Of a DNA stretch of 64,000 bases, positions 1 through 8,177 are shown one piece after another. Origin of the DNA: Pseudomonas oryzagri (lineage in GTDB: Bacteria > Pseudomonadota > Gammaproteobacteria > Pseudomonadales > Pseudomonadaceae); NCBI RefSeq assembly GCF_020831405.1, contig NZ_JAJHPU010000017.1, positions 266,662 to 330,661 of the forward strand, read 5' to 3'. The notes under the pieces are model-generated. The model did not search any database. It had not been told where the DNA came from and was given only the letters and a program-made list of their open reading frames with translations. The number at the start of each line of letters is the position of its first letter. Positions within the stretch are counted from its first letter, which is position 1. The position numbers were made by a program, and so were the translations under genes.

Positions 1-651
1 CTGGGCGAGGAGTTCAAGCGCCCGCAGCGCGACTTCCCGCTGGCCCTGCTGCTCGGCGTACTGCTCGCCGGGCTGGTGTACTGGGCCTGCTCGGTGGCGA
101 TCCTCAGCTTCGCCATGTACGGCGACGCCGAGCGCGACGCCAGCGCCCTGCCGCGACTGATGGAGCTGCTGCTCGGCGAGCGCGCCCGCCTGCTGGTGGC
201 GGTGGTCGGCTACCTGGCCTGCTTCGCCTCGATGAACGTCTACGTGCAGGGCTTCGCCCGGCTGATCTGGAGCCTGGCCGACGAGGGCAAGCTGCCGCGC
301 GCCCTGGCCCGGCGCAACCGCCACGGCGTGCCCGGCCGCGCGCTGCTGCTGGTGGTGCTGGCCAGCGCCCTGTGCGCCCTGCTCGCCAGCGGCCTGCAGC
401 TTTCGGTGGACGAGCTGATCCGCTACGCCAACGGCAACTTCGTGCTGGTCTACCTGCTCAGCATGGCCGCCGGCGTGGTGCTGCTGCGCGGCGTCTGGCG
501 CGCCGTCGCCCTGCTCAGCTGCCTGCTGTGCGCGCTGGTGCTGGCCATGCTCGGCAGCGACGCGCTGTACGCCCTCGGCCTGCTCGCCGTGCTGGCCCTG
601 GCCAGCCTGTGGTGGCGACCCCTGCCCCTCGGCGCCCGCCCGCCGCTCTGA
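1..651 (+). CDS. yjeH: YjeH-type amino-acid exporter, 3' part
   Basis: C-terminal 216 residues of an APC-superfamily permease; the start lies before the window. The opening residues LGEEFKRPQRDFPLALLLG and the later stretch GYLACFASMNVYVQGFARL agree with E. coli YjeH as I remember it. YjeH exports L-methionine and branched-chain amino acids across the inner membrane. Hydrophobic helices alternate along the whole fragment and the reading frame is open from base 1. The end (TGA at 649-651) matches the family's usual C-terminus. The family is fairly sure; the substrate is inferred from YjeH and not read from the sequence. Confidence 0.85.
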   Translation: MGEEFKRPQRDFPLALLLGVLLAGLVYWACSVAILSFAMYGDAERDASALPRLMELLLGERARLLVAVVGYLACFASMNVYVQGFARLIWSLADEGKLPRALARRNRHGVPGRALLLVVLASALCALLASGLQLSVDELIRYANGNFVLVYLLSMAAGVVLLRGVWRAVALLSCLLCALVLAMLGSDALYALGLLAVLALASLWWRPLPLGARPPL

Positions 652-1081
652 GCCGGGCGGTACGCGGGGCGGACAACCTGCCGGCCGGCCATCGCCGGCC
701 TGCGCGTGGCGGATCTCGCCCGCTGGCGGCGCGCCGACCTCTGGCCGGTGCCCGTCCTGGCCACCGCTCGGGGTGCGGACCAATTTCTCCCGCCCGGCCG
801 GTGTACGTCGCTCTGCGCATCGGTCCTAACCCCTCGGCTGGCCGTCGCGTCGCAGCCCGGCAGACGCGCCATCGCCCTGCGCTGGCCAGCGCCACTCCGC
901 CACGCTCCATCGTCGACCGCACCGGCCACCGTCCCGCTGGTCCCCATTCGCCCCGCACCGCTGATCGCGCGGACCAGGGCACGTGCCGCTGCGCGCCCTC
1001 TCGGAAACCACTGCAACCGCGCTAGAATGCGCCTTCCGCGCCACCCCCACGCTTCGTGCCCCGCCAGGAATCCCCCCGCGC
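652..1081. other. 430-bp intergenic region, yjeH to MFS gene
   Basis: No convincing gene here. The frames that stay open are Arg/Pro/Ala-rich, as expected by chance at this GC content. A short palindrome (GCCGGC, four-base loop, GCCGGC at 684-699) could fold downstream of yjeH but has no T-run. A TAGAAT hexamer at 1022-1027 could be the -10 element of the MFS gene. An AGGAA ribosome site lies at 1066-1070. Confidence 0.5.
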
Positions 1082-2260
1082 ATGTCCGCCCAGACTCTGC
1101 TTTCCCTCCCCTTACTGGCCCTCGCCCTCGGCGGCTTCGTGGTCGGCAGCAGCGAATACATCATCATGGGCCTGCTGCCCGAGGTGGCCCGCGATCTAGG
1201 CGTCAGCCTGGCCGACGCCGGCCTGCTGGTCAGCGCCTACGCCATGGGCGTGGTGGTCGGCGCGCCGCTGCTCGGCCCGCTGCTCGGCCGCCTGCCGCGC
1301 AAGCAGGCGCTGATGTGGCTGATGGGCGCCTACACCCTCGGCAACCTGGGCTGCGCGCTGGCGCCGGACTATGCCTGGCTGGTCGCCGCGCGGCTGTTCA
1401 CCGCGGTCAGCCATGCCGGCTTCTTCGGCTGCGCCACCCTGCTCGCCGCCGAGCTGGCGCCGCCGCAGCGGCGCGCCTCGGCGATGGCCCTGGTGCTCAG
1501 CGGGCTGACCATCGCCAATGTGCTCGGCGTGCCGCTGGGCGCCTGGTTCGGCCAGGCCAGCAGCTGGCGGATGACCTTCTTCGCCGTCGCCGGCTTCGGC
1601 GTCTGCACCCTGCTCGCCCAACTGCTCTGGCTGCCGCGCGGCCAGGGCGTGCCCAGCCATGGCGGCGGTGCCTGGAGTGGCGTACTGCGCCGTCCGGTGC
1701 TGCACGCCCTCGGCGTGTGCTGCCTGTCCTCGGTGGCGCTGTTCAGCGTGTTCACCTACATCAGTCCCCTGCTGCGCGACAGCGGCGGCTTCTCGGCCAA
1801 CCTGAGCAACACGGGCCTCTTGGTATTCGGCGTCGGCCTGACCCTCGGCAACCTGCTCGGCGGCCGCCTGGCCGACCGCGGCATCCGCCATGCCGTACCG
1901 CTGGCGATGGGTTGCAGCGCCCTGGCGCTGCTCGGCCTGTTCGCCTGCATCGACACGCCGCCGGTGGCCATGGCCCTGCTGCTGTGCTGGGGCATGGCCA
2001 GCTTCGCCATTTCCTCGCCGCTGCAACTGCTGCTGGTCGAGCAGGCCGGCGACTCGGCGGGCCTGGCTGCCACCCTCAGCCACGCCGCCTTCAACCTCGG
2101 CAACGCCAGCGGCGCCTGGTTCGGCGGCCTGTGGCTGGGTGCCCAGTTCGGCCTGGCCCAACTGCCGCTGCTGGGCGTCGCCCTGCTGCTGGCGACCATC
2201 GCCGCCGCCTGGCCGCTGCCACGCCTGCGTCCGGCGCGCGAGCGCCTCGGGCTGCACTGA
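1082..2260 (+). CDS. MFS transporter, DHA1/AraJ-like
   Basis: 392-residue major facilitator with about 12 hydrophobic helices. It begins MSAQTLLSLPLLALALGGFV and carries the early motif SSEYIIMGLLPEVARDLGVS and the loop 2-3 motif GRLPRKQALM, both typical of drug:H+ antiporter-1 proteins in the AraJ/YdhP/arabinose-efflux group. The ATG at 1082 is chosen because AGGAA sits 11 bases upstream and the first helix starts straight after it; an in-frame extension to 983 is Arg-rich and unlikely. It probably exports sugars or small toxic compounds by proton antiport. The substrate cannot be told. It stands alone, unlinked to its neighbours in function. Confidence 0.88.
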   Translation: MSAQTLLSLPLLALALGGFVVGSSEYIIMGLLPEVARDLGVSLADAGLLVSAYAMGVVVGAPLLGPLLGRLPRKQALMWLMGAYTLGNLGCALAPDYAWLVAARLFTAVSHAGFFGCATLLAAELAPPQRRASAMALVLSGLTIANVLGVPLGAWFGQASSWRMTFFAVAGFGVCTLLAQLLWLPRGQGVPSHGGGAWSGVLRRPVLHALGVCCLSSVALFSVFTYISPLLRDSGGFSANLSNTGLLVFGVGLTLGNLLGGRLADRGIRHAVPLAMGCSALALLGLFACIDTPPVAMALLLCWGMASFAISSPLQLLLVEQAGDSAGLAATLSHAAFNLGNASGAWFGGLWLGAQFGLAQLPLLGVALLLATIAAAWPLPRLRPARERLGLH

Positions 2261-2386
2261 CGCCATACTTCCGGGCGCCACACGTCCGGGCGTCGGCTGG
2301 CCGGGCCGCGACTGACCTACCCTTGAACTGTTGGCCCGGCTGCATCGGGCGGCCGGCCCGGGACACCTGAGCACGGGAGGTTGACG

Positions 2387-2746
2387 ATGGACATGGCGGC
2401 ACTCAAGCACTTCGACAAGCCGGACGAGGTCCGGGAGTTCCCCAAGGGCCGGGTGGAGCTGGTCACCATCGGCGGGGCCACCGTGGGCCGCGCCATCTTC
2501 GAGCCCGGCTGGCGCTGGGCGACCTCGGTACAGCCATTGGTCAAGACCAGGAGCTGCGAGGCGCCGCACTTCCAGTATCACGTCTCCGGCGTGCTGCACA
2601 TCCTGATGGACGACGGCACCGAGTTCGACTGCCATCCGGGCGACGTGTCGCTACTGCCCTCGGGCCATGACGCCTGGGTGATCGGCGACGAACCGGCGGT
2701 GGTGGTCGACTTCCAAGGCATGATCGACTACGCCAGGACGCACTAG
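2387..2746 (+). CDS. small cupin-domain protein
   Basis: 119-residue single-domain cupin. The first cupin motif appears around HFQYHVSGVLHILMDDG (residues about 64-80) and the second around HPGDVSLLPSGHDAWV (about 86-101), supplying the histidines and acidic residue expected for a metal site in a beta-barrel. GGAGG lies six bases before the ATG at 2387; a TTG two codons earlier is less likely. The next gene follows after two bases, so the two are probably co-transcribed. Cupins of this size are often small dioxygenases, isomerases or ligand sensors; the reaction cannot be told. Confidence 0.82.
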   Translation: MDMAALKHFDKPDEVREFPKGRVELVTIGGATVGRAIFEPGWRWATSVQPLVKTRSCEAPHFQYHVSGVLHILMDDGTEFDCHPGDVSLLPSGHDAWVIGDEPAVVVDFQGMIDYARTH

Positions 2747-2748
2747 AC

Positions 2749-3138
2749 ATGCACTGGGGCCTGGCCGCCGACGCCATCCTGGTCGTGCACCTGGCCTTCG
2801 TGCTGTTCGCCCTGTTCGGCGGCCTGCTGGCGGGCCGCTGGCGCCTCTTCCTGCTGCTGCATCCGCCGGCGGCGGCCTGGGCGATCTTCGTCGAGCTGAC
2901 CGGGCGCGGCTGCCCGCTCACCGCCTGGGAGCAGCAGCTGCGCCTGCGCGCCGGCGAGGCCGGCTACAGCGAAGGTTTCATCGAGCACTACCTGCTGCCG
3001 CTGCTCTACCCGGACTGGCTGAGCCTGCCGGTGCAGTACGTGCTGGCCGCCTTCGTGCTGCTGGTCAACCTGGCGATCTACATCTGGGTATGGCGACGCT
3101 ACCTGCGCCACGACGCGCAGGCGCTCGGGCAGCGCTGA
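2749..3138 (+). CDS. DUF2784 membrane protein
   Basis: 129-residue protein with about three or four membrane helices (about residues 5-25, 30-50 and 95-120). The N-terminal motif HWGLAADAILVVHLAFVLF, the central CPLTAWEQQLR and the following YSEGFIEHYLLPLLYPDW are the hallmarks of DUF2784. Function is unknown for the family. It starts two bases after the cupin gene, suggesting an operon. The gene converges on the flavin-reductase gene with about 30 bases between stops. Confidence 0.88.
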   Translation: MHWGLAADAILVVHLAFVLFALFGGLLAGRWRLFLLLHPPAAAWAIFVELTGRGCPLTAWEQQLRLRAGEAGYSEGFIEHYLLPLLYPDWLSLPVQYVLAAFVLLVNLAIYIWVWRRYLRHDAQALGQR

Positions 3139-3168
3139 GTGGGCCGTCCGGACGACTCCCGAGCGCTG

Positions 3169-3702
3169 CTAGCGCATCGCCGAGCCGCTCTGCACCTCTT
3201 CGCCGGCGATCATGAACCTGCCGTAGCCGCGATGGTGCAGGGTGCGCGGCGCGGTCACCTGCGGGTCGTGCCAGGCCTGCAGCACCTCGAGGAGGAAGAA
3301 GTTGTAGCTGCCGACCAGTTGGCGATCGATCACCCGGCACTCTAGGTTCGCCCAGCACTCCTCGACGCGCGGCACGGCGACCTGCGCCGAGGACACGGCG
3401 GTGAGGGCGAAGCTGGCGAACTTGTCGACCTGGTCGCCATGGCTATTGCCGCAGGCCACCAGCCGGTCGAGCAGCTCGGCGCTCGGCACGTTGAGCACGC
3501 ACTCGCCGGTTGCTTCCAGCGCGGCGAAGGAATGGTTCGCCGCGCTGACCACGCAGCCGACCTGCGGCGGCTCGAACTCCAGCATGCAGTGCCAGGACAT
3601 CGGCATCACGTTGGCCCGCCCCGCCTGCGCGGTACTCAGCAACACCACCGGGCCGGGTTCGAGCACGGCGTAGACCTCGGCCAACGGCAGTTCGACTTTC
3701 AT
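3169..3702 (-). CDS. flavin reductase-like FMN-binding protein
   Basis: 177-residue protein of the flavin reductase-like/FMN-binding split-barrel family. The pattern VVLLSTAQAGRANVMPMSWHCMLEF near residues 19-43 is the usual start of the FMN-binding fold, followed by AANHSFAALEATGECVLNVP. AGGAG lies about eight bases before the ATG at 3702. Members bind FMN or FAD and act either as NAD(P)H:flavin reductases feeding monooxygenases or as flavoproteins of unknown role. No partner monooxygenase is adjacent. Family is clear; function is not. Confidence 0.85.
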   Translation of the reverse strand: MKVELPLAEVYAVLEPGPVVLLSTAQAGRANVMPMSWHCMLEFEPPQVGCVVSAANHSFAALEATGECVLNVPSAELLDRLVACGNSHGDQVDKFASFALTAVSSAQVAVPRVEECWANLECRVIDRQLVGSYNFFLLEVLQAWHDPQVTAPRTLHHRGYGRFMIAGEEVQSGSAMR

Positions 3703-3820
3703 CGCGGACGCTCCTCTGCAGATCTCCTGGAGAATAGACGGGGCGTGCGGCGCTGCATTACCTTGGCCCCCTCACCCGCTCGTTTGGATGGACGGGCACT
3801 GCACGGACGCAGGAGAGCCG

Positions 3821-4531
3821 ATGGACAGCCTGTCGCTATACGAAAAAACCTTCCTCATCCTCGGCAGCCAACTGGCGCTGACCTGGCTCAGCACCCTGCT
3901 GCTGATCGGCCGGCTGCGTCGCCAGTACCATGCCCGGTCGGCCTGGGTCGGCGGCAGCATCGGGGCGAACGGCCAGCTCGACCTCCACCTCGACTGGTAC
4001 TACGTCAAACCCTGGTTCTACGCCCTGCTGGCGCTGGACTTCGGCGTCTTCCTGATTCTGCTGTTCTTCGGCCGCCACGACCTCAGCTACGGCGTACCGC
4101 TGTTCAGTCTCTGGTCGGTGCTCGGCGGGCTGCTGCTGGCCCTGTGTCTGGTCTCGGTGGACGAAAACCTCGGCGGCCGGGTCCTGGGCCTGACCGCACT
4201 GATCACCCTGGCGGCCGGACTGATCGGCAGCCACTCGGGGATAGACTTCTCCTCCCTGCGAGGCCCCCTGCACTCAGCCCTCCTGCTGCTCATCGCGATC
4301 GGCATATTGCGCCTGTTCGTCGCCATCGACGGCTGGCTGCGCCGGCTCATCGCCCTGGCGGGCATCGCGGTATTCACCGGATACCTGCTCTACAACTTCC
4401 ACAAGCTCAGCCGACTCAACCAGGTGGAAGCCGCCAACGACTGGGAGGTCGCCATGTCGATGGCGATCAGCATCTACCTGAACATCCTCAACCTGTTCCT
4501 CGACCTGCTGGACCTGCTGAGCACCAGATGA
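3821..4531 (+). CDS. seven-helix membrane protein, divergent Bax-inhibitor-1-like
   Basis: 236 residues with about seven hydrophobic segments (roughly 9-30, 64-84, 91-112, 121-137, 148-169, 175-192, 211-233). The C-terminal helix AMSMAISIYLNILNLFLDLL resembles the closing SLYLDIINLF-type helix of Bax inhibitor-1/YccA/YbhL proteins, and LLYNFHKL resembles their sixth-helix motif (YD..). In BI-1 these helices carry two aspartates that form the pH/Ca2+ sensor; here the matching positions look like Asn192 and Asn221. The start at 3821 is preceded by AGGAG; an upstream in-frame ATG at 3788 lacks one. BI-1 membership is an inference from short motifs and topology. Confidence 0.72.
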   Translation: MDSLSLYEKTFLILGSQLALTWLSTLLLIGRLRRQYHARSAWVGGSIGANGQLDLHLDWYYVKPWFYALLALDFGVFLILLFFGRHDLSYGVPLFSLWSVLGGLLLALCLVSVDENLGGRVLGLTALITLAAGLIGSHSGIDFSSLRGPLHSALLLLIAIGILRLFVAIDGWLRRLIALAGIAVFTGYLLYNFHKLSRLNQVEAANDWEVAMSMAISIYLNILNLFLDLLDLLSTR

Positions 4532-4566
4532 GCCATGCTTCAGGCAGGTAGCCGCGAGGGGCGCAG

Positions 4567-4773
4567 ATGAACGCAGCGACGACCGACGAGCGGTGCTGGG
4601 TCCTCTATCGGATCGACGACAACGGCAACGAGGTGGAGATGTGTCGCTTCGCCAGCCGCAGCGCGGCCGAGGCGGCGATGCGCAAGTACGAGGCGCGCGG
4701 GCACAAGCAGGCGTATCTGGTCAGGGAAGACAAGGGCGGGGGGTCGCAGGGTGGGTTAGGCCGCAGGCCGTAA
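4567..4773 (+). CDS. small hypothetical protein with a REP-encoded tail
   Basis: 68-residue soluble protein, unrecognised. The core (about residues 10-55: CWVLYRIDDNGNEVEM, then SRSAAEAAMRKYEARGHK) has the alternating pattern of a small beta-alpha fold like the SPOR-type or short DUF proteins common in Pseudomonas. GAGGGG lies just before the ATG. The last dozen residues (GGGSQGGLGRRP) are encoded by the left arm of a palindromic repeat that begins near 4744, so the natural C-terminus may have been replaced by insertion of the repeat. It could be a real small gene; no partner is apparent. Confidence 0.55.
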   Translation: MNAATTDERCWVLYRIDDNGNEVEMCRFASRSAAEAAMRKYEARGHKQAYLVREDKGGGSQGGLGRRP

Positions 4774-4866
4774 CCCACCAACCAGCCCGCAGGGCTGGCC
4801 CACCCCCAACAGGCGACCTGGCGGGCGCCCTGGTGGGTTGCGCCGCGTTGCGGCTTACCCACCTAC
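4744..4866. repeat. REP-like inverted doublet, GTGGGTTA type
   Basis: Two palindromic units face each other. Unit 1 (about 4749-4780) pairs GTGGGTTA with TAACCCAC; unit 2 (about 4832-4866) pairs GGTGGGT with ACCCACC and ends CCTACG. A small stem (CCAGCCC/GGGCTGG, 4782-4798) lies between. The outer ends mirror each other (GCAGGGTGG on the left, CCACCTACG on the right), the arrangement of a REP doublet (REPIN). It lies between a small + gene and the 3' end of yafV on the - strand. Confidence 0.75.
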
Positions 4867-4887
4867 GCAAAGAGCTCGCGCCCGGCT

Positions 4888-5682
4888 TCAGCCCTTCAGC
4901 TCGAACGCGTCGGCATCGCGATAGGCCGGGAAGCGCGTGCGGAACTTGGCCAGCGCCTGCGCCGACAGGGTCACCTGGAACACGCCCTCGGCATCGCCCG
5001 CCGCCAGCAGGCTGTCGCCCTGGAAGTCGAGCACCTGGCTGTCGCCGGCGTGCGGGTAGCCGTTGCCGTCGGCGCCGATGCGGTTGACCGCCGCCACGTA
5101 GCAGAGGTTCTCGATGCCGCGCGCCGGCAGCAGGCGGTTCCACGGATTGCGGCGCGCCGCCGGCCAGCTGGCGATGTACAGCAACAGGTCGGTGTCGTGC
5201 GGATCGCGGCTCCACACCGGGAAACGCAGGTCGTAGCAGACCAGCGGACGCACCTGCCAACCCTTCAGCTCCAGCAGCACACGCTCCTCGCCGGCCGCGT
5301 AGTGCTCGTGCTCGCCGGCCATGCGGAACAGGTGGCGCTTGTCGTAGTGGGCGCAGCTGCCGTCCGGGCGCGCCCAGTACAGGCGGTTGCGGTAGCTGCC
5401 GTCGGCGGCGCGGGTGATCACGCTGCCGACCACCACGGCGTTCAGGCGTGCGGCCTGGTCGAGCAGCCAGGCGCGGGTCGGGCCGTTCTCGGCCTCGGCC
5501 AGCGCGGCGGCGTCCATCGAGAAGCCGGTGGCGAACATCTCCGGCAGGATCACCAGGTCGGCGCCCTCGGCCTGGTCGAGCAGGCGGGCGAAGTGGGCAT
5601 GGTTGGCGGCCGGGTCCTGCCAGACCGGGGCGGTCTGCACCAGGGCCAGCTTGAGGTCGGGCAAGGCGGTCAGGTCACGCAT
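4888..5682 (-). CDS. yafV: omega-amidase, nitrilase superfamily
   Basis: 264-residue carbon-nitrogen hydrolase. The catalytic triad is visible: Glu48 in LPEMFATGFS, Lys115 in HYDKRHLF and Cys149 in LVCYDLRFP. The motifs match YafV/Nit2-type omega-amidases, which hydrolyse alpha-ketoglutaramate or alpha-keto-gamma-methylthiobutyramate-type products. The ATG at 5682 is preceded by GGAGA; the longer in-frame version to 5760 would be encoded by a REP element and is rejected. It follows ybdL, an aminotransferase that produces the keto acid, so the pair probably acts in methionine salvage or glutamine transamination. A repeat doublet lies between the two genes. Confidence 0.92.
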   Translation of the reverse strand: MRDLTALPDLKLALVQTAPVWQDPAANHAHFARLLDQAEGADLVILPEMFATGFSMDAAALAEAENGPTRAWLLDQAARLNAVVVGSVITRAADGSYRNRLYWARPDGSCAHYDKRHLFRMAGEHEHYAAGEERVLLELKGWQVRPLVCYDLRFPVWSRDPHDTDLLLYIASWPAARRNPWNRLLPARGIENLCYVAAVNRIGADGNGYPHAGDSQVLDFQGDSLLAAGDAEGVFQVTLSAQALAKFRTRFPAYRDADAFELKG

Positions 5683-5716
5683 GGGAAGTCTCCGCAAATC
5701 CTTGGTCGTCGGCTGA

Positions 5717-5796
5717 CGTAGGGTGGACAACGGCGCAGCCTTGTCCACCGGGGCGCACATTGGTGGACAAGCGCTGACGCGCGTTGTCCACCCTAC
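5717..5796. repeat. REP-like inverted doublet, GTGGACAA type
   Basis: Two palindromic units in opposite orientation fill the ybdL-yafV gap. Unit 1 (5717-5750) starts GTAGGGTGGACAA and ends TTGTCCACCG; unit 2 (5761-5796) starts TGGTGGACAA and ends TTGTCCACCCTAC. The outer ends GTAGGG and CCCTAC are mirror images. Unit 1 is identical over 34 bases to the reverse complement of 62561-62594 inside pqqH. Unit 2 ends three bases before the ybdL stop codon. This is a typical REPIN layout; such elements can fold in mRNA and modulate decay between operon genes. Confidence 0.85.
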
Positions 5797-5799
5797 CGG

Positions 5800-6948
5800 T
5801 CACACCCGGCACAGCTTGTCGGTGGCCTGGCGCAGGGTGTCCTCGCGCTTGGCGAAGCAGAAGCGCACCAGGCGCAGGTCCTTGGGCGCGTCCTGGTAGA
5901 ACACCGACACCGGGATGGTCGCCACGCCGTGCTCGCGGGTCAGCCACAGCGACATCTCGACGTCATTCAGGTCGTCGCGGATCGCCGAGTAGTCGGCCAG
6001 CTGGAAGTAGGTGCCGGGGGTGCGCTTGAAGGCGAAGCGCGAGCCCTTGAGCAGGTCGCAGAACAGGTCGCGCTTGGCCTGGTAGAAGGCCGGCAGCTCG
6101 GCGACGTGCTCGGGGTGGGCGGTCATGAAGTCGGCCAGCGCCCACTGCAGCGGGGTGATGCCGCAGAAGGTGACGAACTGGTGGACCTTGCGCAGCTCGG
6201 CGGAAAGCTGCGCCGGCGCCACCACGTAGCCGGTCTTCCAGCCGGTGACGTGGTAGGTCTTGCCGAACGAGCTGACCACGAAGGCGCGCGCGTACAGCTC
6301 CTCGTGGGCCAGCACGCTGGCGTGCTCGACGCCGTCGAACACCAGGTGCTCGTAGACCTCGTCGCTGATCAGGTAGATCTCGCGCTCGCGGATCAAGGCG
6401 GCCAGCTGGTCCAGCTCGGCGCGGGAAATCAGCGCGCCGCTGGGGTTGTGCGGGCTGTTGAGGATGATCAGCCGGGTGCGCGGGCCGATGGCATCGGAAA
6501 GGCGCTGCCAGTCGATGGCAAAGTCCGGCAGCGCCAGCGGCACGTGCACGCAGCGCCCGCCGGCCAGCTCCACCGACGGCTCGTAGCTGTCGTAGCAGGG
6601 ATCGAAGACGATCACCTCGTCGCCCGGGCGCACCAGCGCCTGCACCGCGCAGAAGATCGCCTCGGTGGCGCCGGGGGTGATGGTCACCTCGGCGTCCATG
6701 TCCACCTGGCGGCCGTAGCTGCGGGCGATCTTCGCCGCCACCTGCTCGCGCAGCGCCGGCAGGCCGGTCATCGGTGCGTATTGATTGTGTCCGGCCATCA
6801 CGTGGCGGCCGACCGCCTCGCGCAGCGCCTGCGGGCCGTCGAAGTCGGGGAAGCCCTGCGACAGGTTGATGGCGCCGGTCTGCGCGGCGAGCTGGGACAT
6901 GGTGGTGAAGATGGTGGTGCCGACGTTGGGCAGCTTGCTGACGATCAT
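5800..6948 (-). CDS. ybdL: methionine/glutamine aminotransferase, PLP class I
   Basis: 382-residue fold-type I PLP aminotransferase. Pyridine-binding and Schiff-base elements are in place: NSPHNPSG (residues 164-171), SDEVYEHLVF (195-204) and the lysine in SSFGKTYHVTGWK (Lys230); the C-terminal RLVRFCFAK carries the substrate-carboxylate arginine. Length and motifs agree with E. coli YbdL, which prefers methionine as amino donor. The ATG at 6948 is the first with family homology; the upstream extension is Arg-rich. Paired with yafV downstream, it forms the usual transaminase/omega-amidase couple. Confidence 0.92.
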   Translation of the reverse strand: MIVSKLPNVGTTIFTTMSQLAAQTGAINLSQGFPDFDGPQALREAVGRHVMAGHNQYAPMTGLPALREQVAAKIARSYGRQVDMDAEVTITPGATEAIFCAVQALVRPGDEVIVFDPCYDSYEPSVELAGGRCVHVPLALPDFAIDWQRLSDAIGPRTRLIILNSPHNPSGALISRAELDQLAALIREREIYLISDEVYEHLVFDGVEHASVLAHEELYARAFVVSSFGKTYHVTGWKTGYVVAPAQLSAELRKVHQFVTFCGITPLQWALADFMTAHPEHVAELPAFYQAKRDLFCDLLKGSRFAFKRTPGTYFQLADYSAIRDDLNDVEMSLWLTREHGVATIPVSVFYQDAPKDLRLVRFCFAKREDTLRQATDKLCRV

Positions 6949-7115
6949 CGCAGTTCCTGAGCCAATGGAGCGCAAGCGGCGAGGATAGCCGATCCGCCGC
7001 CGCGCGGCAGCCGGGCCGAAGGCCCAGCGCATGCGCGAAACTGGCGGCTGCGTCCGCCGCCCGGCAAGGGCGCTGCGCTATGCTCAGGCGCAGTCCAGAG
7101 AGAAAGGATGCTCAC

Positions 7116-8174
7116 ATGAACAAGGCCCAGCGCCGCTCCGAGAAATTCTTCCAGCTCGCCCTGTGGCTGGTCGCCGTGGTGTTCGCCGGCTTCCTGGTCA
7201 ACCTCGGCGGCGCGCTGGTGCGCAACCTGCCGCTGGTCGAGCAGCAACTGGCGATGGAGGACTTCCTCGACCAGGCCGCCGCCCGGCGCGCCGAGCAGGA
7301 GATCAAGCGCCAGCGCGCGCTGACCGAGGAGGTCGACGACGCCCTCGAACAGGACCGCCTCAAGCTGGAGGCGGCGCGGCAGAACAGTCAGGCCGCGCGC
7401 GACGCCCTGAACGCCTGGCTGGCCAGCCGCCAGGTGACCCAGCAGGCTTCGCGCGACGAGGAATTGCTCAAGCGCACCGAGGCGCTCGAGCACCTGCGCC
7501 TCGTCGAGCGCCAGGTGCGGGGGACGGTGGAGGCCGACGAGCAGCGCCTGCTCGACGCCCAGCAGGCGCAGCGCCATGCGCAGAAGCAACTCGACGCGCT
7601 GCACGCGGATGCCTACGAGCGGCTGGCCGGCGAGCAGCGCAAGCAGGAACTCAAGGTGTTCCTGATCCGCCTGGCGATCACCCTGCCGCTGCTGCTGGTG
7701 GCCGGCTGGCTGTTCGCCCGCCAGCGCAAGAGCACATGGTGGCCGTTCGTGTGGGGCTACATCTACTTCGCGCTGTTCGTGTTCTTCGTCGAGCTGGTGC
7801 CCTACCTGCCGAGCTACGGCGGCTACGTGCGCAATATCGTCGGCGTACTGATCACCGTGCTGGTCGGCCGCCAGGCGATCGTCTCGTTCAACCGCTACCG
7901 CCAGCGCCAGCTGGAGGCCGAGGCCAAGCCCGACGTGGAGCGGCGCCAAGAGATCTCCTACGACACCTCGTTGCTGCGCCTGGCCAAGAAGGTCTGCCCC
8001 GGCTGCGAGCGGCCGGTCGAGCTGGACAACCCGCAGATCGACTTCTGCCAGCACTGCGGCCTCAGCCTGTTCGACCACTGCGGGACGTGCGACGCACGCA
8101 AGAGCGCCTTCGCGCGCTTCTGCTTCGCCTGCGGCAGCAGCGCGGCCCAGGCGAGCGCGCCGCCGGCGCCGTAA
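7116..8174 (+). CDS. membrane coiled-coil protein with two zinc ribbons
   Basis: 352 residues. One membrane helix near 13-35, then a long Ala/Gln/Arg/Glu-rich coiled coil (about 48-180), three more hydrophobic segments (about 190-260), and a C-terminal cytoplasmic part with two CxxC...CxxC zinc ribbons (CPGCERP...FCQHCG and CGTCDAR...FCFACG). AAAGGA precedes the ATG at 7116. I recall that Pseudomonas homologues are sometimes labelled 'serine endopeptidase', but no protease motif is visible. The architecture suggests a membrane-anchored scaffold that senses or binds through the zinc ribbons. It converges on rhlE with three bases between stops. Confidence 0.8.
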   Translation: MNKAQRRSEKFFQLALWLVAVVFAGFLVNLGGALVRNLPLVEQQLAMEDFLDQAAARRAEQEIKRQRALTEEVDDALEQDRLKLEAARQNSQAARDALNAWLASRQVTQQASRDEELLKRTEALEHLRLVERQVRGTVEADEQRLLDAQQAQRHAQKQLDALHADAYERLAGEQRKQELKVFLIRLAITLPLLLVAGWLFARQRKSTWWPFVWGYIYFALFVFFVELVPYLPSYGGYVRNIVGVLITVLVGRQAIVSFNRYRQRQLEAEAKPDVERRQEISYDTSLLRLAKKVCPGCERPVELDNPQIDFCQHCGLSLFDHCGTCDARKSAFARFCFACGSSAAQASAPPAP

Positions 8175-8177
8175 CGG

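Noticed and set aside
5683-5760. Longer N-terminus for yafV from 5760
   Set aside because: The added residues come from a REP unit and the ribosome site is just before 5682.
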